From positions 561,507 through 625,506 of the forward strand of contig CAVTTK010000005.1 in NCBI GenBank assembly GCA_963737625.1: DNA of 64,000 nucleotides. Reading direction: 5' to 3'. The position numbers and the translations under genes are program-made. The stretch comes from Bog-756 sp963737625. GTDB lineage: Bacteria > Actinomycetota > Acidimicrobiia > Acidimicrobiales > RAAP-2. Shown here one piece after another: positions 61,450 to 64,000 of this stretch (position 1 is the stretch's first letter; every line of letters starts with the position of its first letter). The notes beneath the pieces are model-generated. The model did no database searches. It was not told the DNA's origin and saw only the letters and a program-made list of their open reading frames with translations.

Positions 61450-61478
61450 ACAATTGTAGTCACTCAGAACACAATTGT
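61450..61478 (-). promoter_or_regulatory. Operator with two ACAATTGT palindromes 21 bp apart
   Basis: ACAATTGT at 61450-61457 and 61471-61478, exactly 21 bases (two helical turns) apart, overlapping the -10 of the XRE gene. The XRE protein probably binds both as a pair of dimers. Confidence 0.7.
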
Positions 61479-61561
61479 ATTCACTTACTCCAGTAGGCCA
61501 GATGTCCCGACCCTCCGAATGGGTCCATCTGACCCCGTAAATGGGTGCAGATCAGCAATGG

Positions 61562-61585
61562 TCTCAGCCCCGGTACGGGCTGAGA
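61562..61585. repeat. Hairpin, copy B of the family
   Basis: TCTCAGCCC and GGGCTGAGA arms (9 bp) around CGGTAC. It shares CAGCCC...GGTACGGGCTGAG with copy A at 60366 and lies 120 bases downstream of the secreted-protein gene on the minus strand. Confidence 0.8.
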
Positions 61586-61702
61586 TCCAGCTGTGAGGTG
61601 CACCGGTCGAACTCGTTCGCGTCAGGCCGGGGTGTCCACCGACAACCAAGGGCCCACCAAGGTCCACCACGATCGCTGCGCGAATCCCTCCGTAGGGTCC
61701 GA

Positions 61703-63030
61703 TCAGTTCGGACAGCCGTAGGTCGGATCGCACCCGTACTGCTGGGTGGCGTCGTCGAAGTCGGGGGTTAGCCAGAGCAGACTGCTCTCGGCGCTTTGGA
61801 CCTTCACCGTATAGGCGTCGGCGGTGGTGTCGTGCCAGACCCCGGAGTCCCAGGACCCGACGCAGCCCCAGAGGTCCCCGGCGGCGTAGGTACCGGTCCC
61901 GGTGTCCTTGAGCCAGCTCTCCCAGCCCTCGTAACACCCTCGGAGATAGGCGCCGAGATAGTCCGCGGCCGCCGCCGTCGAGTCACGAGTGAAGGGAAAG
62001 GTTCCGTTCTGATTGCCGGCGTAGGCAGGGTACGGCGCCTCCCACGCGGGGTCCTCCCAGGACATCACGCCGAGGATCGAGAACGTCTTCGGGCAGAGGC
62101 CGGTCCCCGTGGCCGGATAGCCCCCGTCGGTAGTCCGGGGGTCCTTCTGGTAGTCGTGGAGCTCCGTGGGTAGGAGCGCCAGTCCGGCCAGTCCCGCACA
62201 GTAGGTGGCGGAGCTGGCGGTGGAGCTGGAGAAGGCGTCTCCGCAGCCGCGCTGCCAGTAGCACGATCCGTTGCCGCCGCCTGAGGCGGCGTCACCCGGG
62301 AAACTGAGCGACTGGAACCACGTCGATTCAATAGCCGCTTCAGACCGGAGGAGGTTGTCGGGCAGGCCCCATTTGCACGCGGCCCACTGCAGGATCTCGT
62401 CGGTCGTACCGGTGAATCGCCCGTCGACGCGCTGGAGGAGCCAGGTGTCCCAGAGTGGGTTGTAGGTGCCACCCTGATCCCGGGGTCGGACCGAGAACGC
62501 CGCGGCCATGGCGCCCGGCGCCGGTTCCGTGCTGTTCTGCTCCTGGTTCTGCGGCCGAGGCTCCCAGCTCGAGTAGTGAACGGCGGCGGCGCACTGGGCG
62601 TCACCGGGCAGCGACGACCACGAGCCCACCGGCTGCAGGCTGAAGTAGCCCGACGGCGCCGGAGGGCTGGTGGAGACGGGCCCGGGGGTCCCCACCGAGG
62701 GCGAGGTGGAGTTCGTGGTGGACGACGACCCCGTGGGGGTACTCGCCGGCACCGTGGTGGACGTAGTGGTGGCACCTGTCGGCACGGTGGTGGACGTCGT
62801 GGTGGCACCTGTCGGCACCGTGGTGGACGAGTGGTGGCACCTGTCGACACCGTGGTGGTGGTGGTCCCGCTGCACCGGTGCAACGGACGGCAGGTCGGTG
62901 TGGCCGAACGGCTGCCGGTGCGGGACGACGCCACGGCGATCGGACGCGTCTGAGCGACGACCTGGATTCCGACGATCATGACCACGCCAATGATCGCCAC
63001 AGCCCAGGTGCGCGTGACGCTCAGACGCAT
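61703..63030 (-). CDS. Secreted protein with Thr/Pro-rich repeat linker, frameshifted
   Basis: Starts near the ATG at 63030 (MRLSVTRTWAVAIIGVVMIVGIQ, a signal sequence). The linker is a 33-bp repeat; the third copy has 32 bases, shifting the frame. Read past the shift, the mature domain (61703-62700) is 'GYFSLQPVGSWSSLPGDAQCAAAVHYSSWEP...' with 'NLLRSEAAIESTWFQSL' and four or more cysteines. That pattern resembles a lytic-transglycosylase- or lysozyme-like domain (catalytic Glu possible in SEAAIEST). Function unproven; probable cell-wall or host-surface enzyme. Confidence 0.6.
62751..62848. repeat. 33-bp coding repeat with one 32-bp copy
   Basis: Units at 62751-62783, 62784-62816 and 62817-62848 encode an 11-residue Thr/Val/Pro/Gly repeat. 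The last unit lacks one base after 62829. Loss or gain of such bases by slippage would switch the protein on or off. Confidence 0.85.
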
Positions 63031-63605
63031 CACGCGAGCTCTCGGGCCGGTGAGACCATCCGGGGACCCGCCGCTCGTTCATCCGCGGGCCAAGCGGACC
63101 GGTCGGGCCGTCGGACGGTCGGTGCCGGAATCTCGACTCCGTCGGCCTCCCGCCCGGGCCACGGGCCCTCGAGGGGTCGAGCTTGTGGCTGGGGCCTCTC
63201 GGTTCGCCACCCCACCGAGGTCCGGCGAACTCGACCCGTTCCCTGGCTCGGAGCCCCGAGCTCCGTCCGAGCGGGCAGCGCCGTCCATGTTCGGCGTATC
63301 GGCGTGAATCTGCTCCGACTTGAGCAGACATTGATCGCCAGGTTCGGATCCCGCCCGGAATCCGGCCGCCGAGGGTGACTTCGGAGGCGGCCGATTGAAC
63401 CGAATGACATCAGAGGACCGACGATCACGGTGCGGTCGGGCGCAAGGTCACCCGACTAATAGGAGTGCCGACATCAGCCAGCAGTCACAGCAGTTCTTGT
63501 CCGTGGACATGTTGGCGACTCCGCTGATCCGCTCGACCCCCAGGATGCAGATAGTTGGCGGGCCAAGATTGAGACAACCGATGAAATGCTCATCGCGGTG
63601 TTGGG
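63031..63605. other. Stretch without a confident gene
   Basis: About 570 bases between the secreted-protein start and the IS110 remnant. Several frames are open by chance, none with a ribosome-binding site or known motif. Confidence 0.35.
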
Positions 63606-63775
63606 GATAGGGCAGATGGCCACCATAGGGATGGCGTGGTTGCGATGGCGGTTGCCCCGGCGACTGAGGCGGTGAACGATGCGGCCACCGGAGGACAGCT
63701 CGATCGGGGCCACACCGGCATAGGAGGGGAACTGGTCCCGGTTCAACGGCACCGACACCGTGTTCATCGACCGCC
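63606..63775 (-). pseudogene. IS110-family transposase remnant
   Basis: About 56 residues (RSMNTVSVPLNRDQFPSYAG... 'APIELSSGGRIVHRLSRRGNRHRNHAI') match the C-terminal Transposase_20 domain of IS110 recombinases. Both ends are degraded and the RuvC-like domain is absent. It is distinct in sequence from the intact IS110 at 6.1-7.3 kb, so a different element was here. Confidence 0.75.
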
Positions 63776-64000
63776 CGTTGAGATCCCTGAGTTGGCCCTC
63801 AGCCCCGAAGCTGCTGAGGATGGGGGAGCGGGTGCCGGGTTCTCCCTGGTCAGAGGGGTGAATACCGGAACAGGACCCGGCTGGCCTAGGGGACGTCCTA
63901 CGGCGAGCTCGCCACGGCTCAGCGGCACCGGAAAGTGCCTTTGACCTGGGTGTTCTCGTCATGGGCGACCCCGGGCGACGCAGCCCAAACCCACGGCTGA

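Noticed and set aside
1..64000. CRISPR arrays, rRNA or tRNA genes, replication origin
   Set aside because: I looked for regularly spaced repeats, conserved rRNA or tRNA segments and DnaA-box clusters, and found none.

Overview
The window is high-GC DNA, densely coded on both strands. Its gene families (DUF2510 and DUF4331 proteins, ECF sigma factors with a SnoaL-like tail, an MmpS-like protein, VapBC modules, polyhydroxyalkanoate genes, many leaderless promoters) point to an actinobacterium. My best guess is an Acidimicrobiia-like lineage, inferred from gene content alone. I see no tRNA, rRNA, CRISPR array or replication origin.

Layout. 0.1-3.8 kb: a sulfate ABC importer operon (sbp-cysT-cysW-cysA) with a one-base frameshift in cysA. 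3.9-8 kb: a low-coding scar region with a 5'-truncated FtsX permease, a 37-aa basic protein and one IS110-family insertion sequence. 8-12 kb: small proteins, a truncated GGDEF gene and a DUF4331 operon. 12.1-12.8 kb: a VapBC-like pair. 12.9-15.9 kb: an MFS exporter and a YCII protein, divergent from an ECF sigma factor. 15.9-18.2 kb: a leaderless GntR/ABC-ATPase/permease operon. 18.3-19.8 kb: a sulfatase. 20.2-26.6 kb: a PHA storage cluster (depolymerase, GST-like protein, phasin, acyl-CoA synthetase, PHA synthase, XRE regulator). 26.9-30.4 kb: a SWIM-SNF2 helicase. 30.5-32.4 kb: two toxin-antitoxin modules back to back (Phd/PIN and zeta-like). 32.7-36.4 kb: a secreted two-DTG aspartic-protease-like protein, and an FtsX permease/ABC ATPase operon in which the ATPase is fused to a cyclic-nucleotide-binding domain. 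36.8-38.6 kb: a secreted GH43-like protein with six 42-aa repeats. 39.6-40.3 kb: another VapBC pair. 40.3-42.9 kb: a PAS-GGDEF-EAL protein. 43.2-52.4 kb: mostly membrane or exported proteins. 52.5-54 kb: an HTH/nucleotidyltransferase toxin-antitoxin pair. 54.2-57.9 kb: a tight operon of DUF4242, DsrE-like, SnoaL-like, cytochrome P450 and flavoprotein genes, divergent from an HD-GYP/LuxR regulator. 60.5-61.4 kb: a sixth TA-like pair (XRE/nucleotidyltransferase). 61.7-63 kb: a secreted protein with a frameshift in its Thr/Pro repeat. 63.6-63.8 kb: an IS110 transposase remnant.

Two themes stand out. First, six two-gene toxin-antitoxin-type modules plus a MazF-like remnant lie within 64 kb. Five of the six appear to start from leaderless promoters, with the -10 hexamer 6-7 bases before the start codon; four of these five have a palindrome or repeat overlapping or lying beside the core promoter. 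Second, five otherwise intact genes each carry a single-base frameshift. Four look like one extra base and one like a missing base inside a repeat. This fits either assembly error or recent decay and should be checked against reads.
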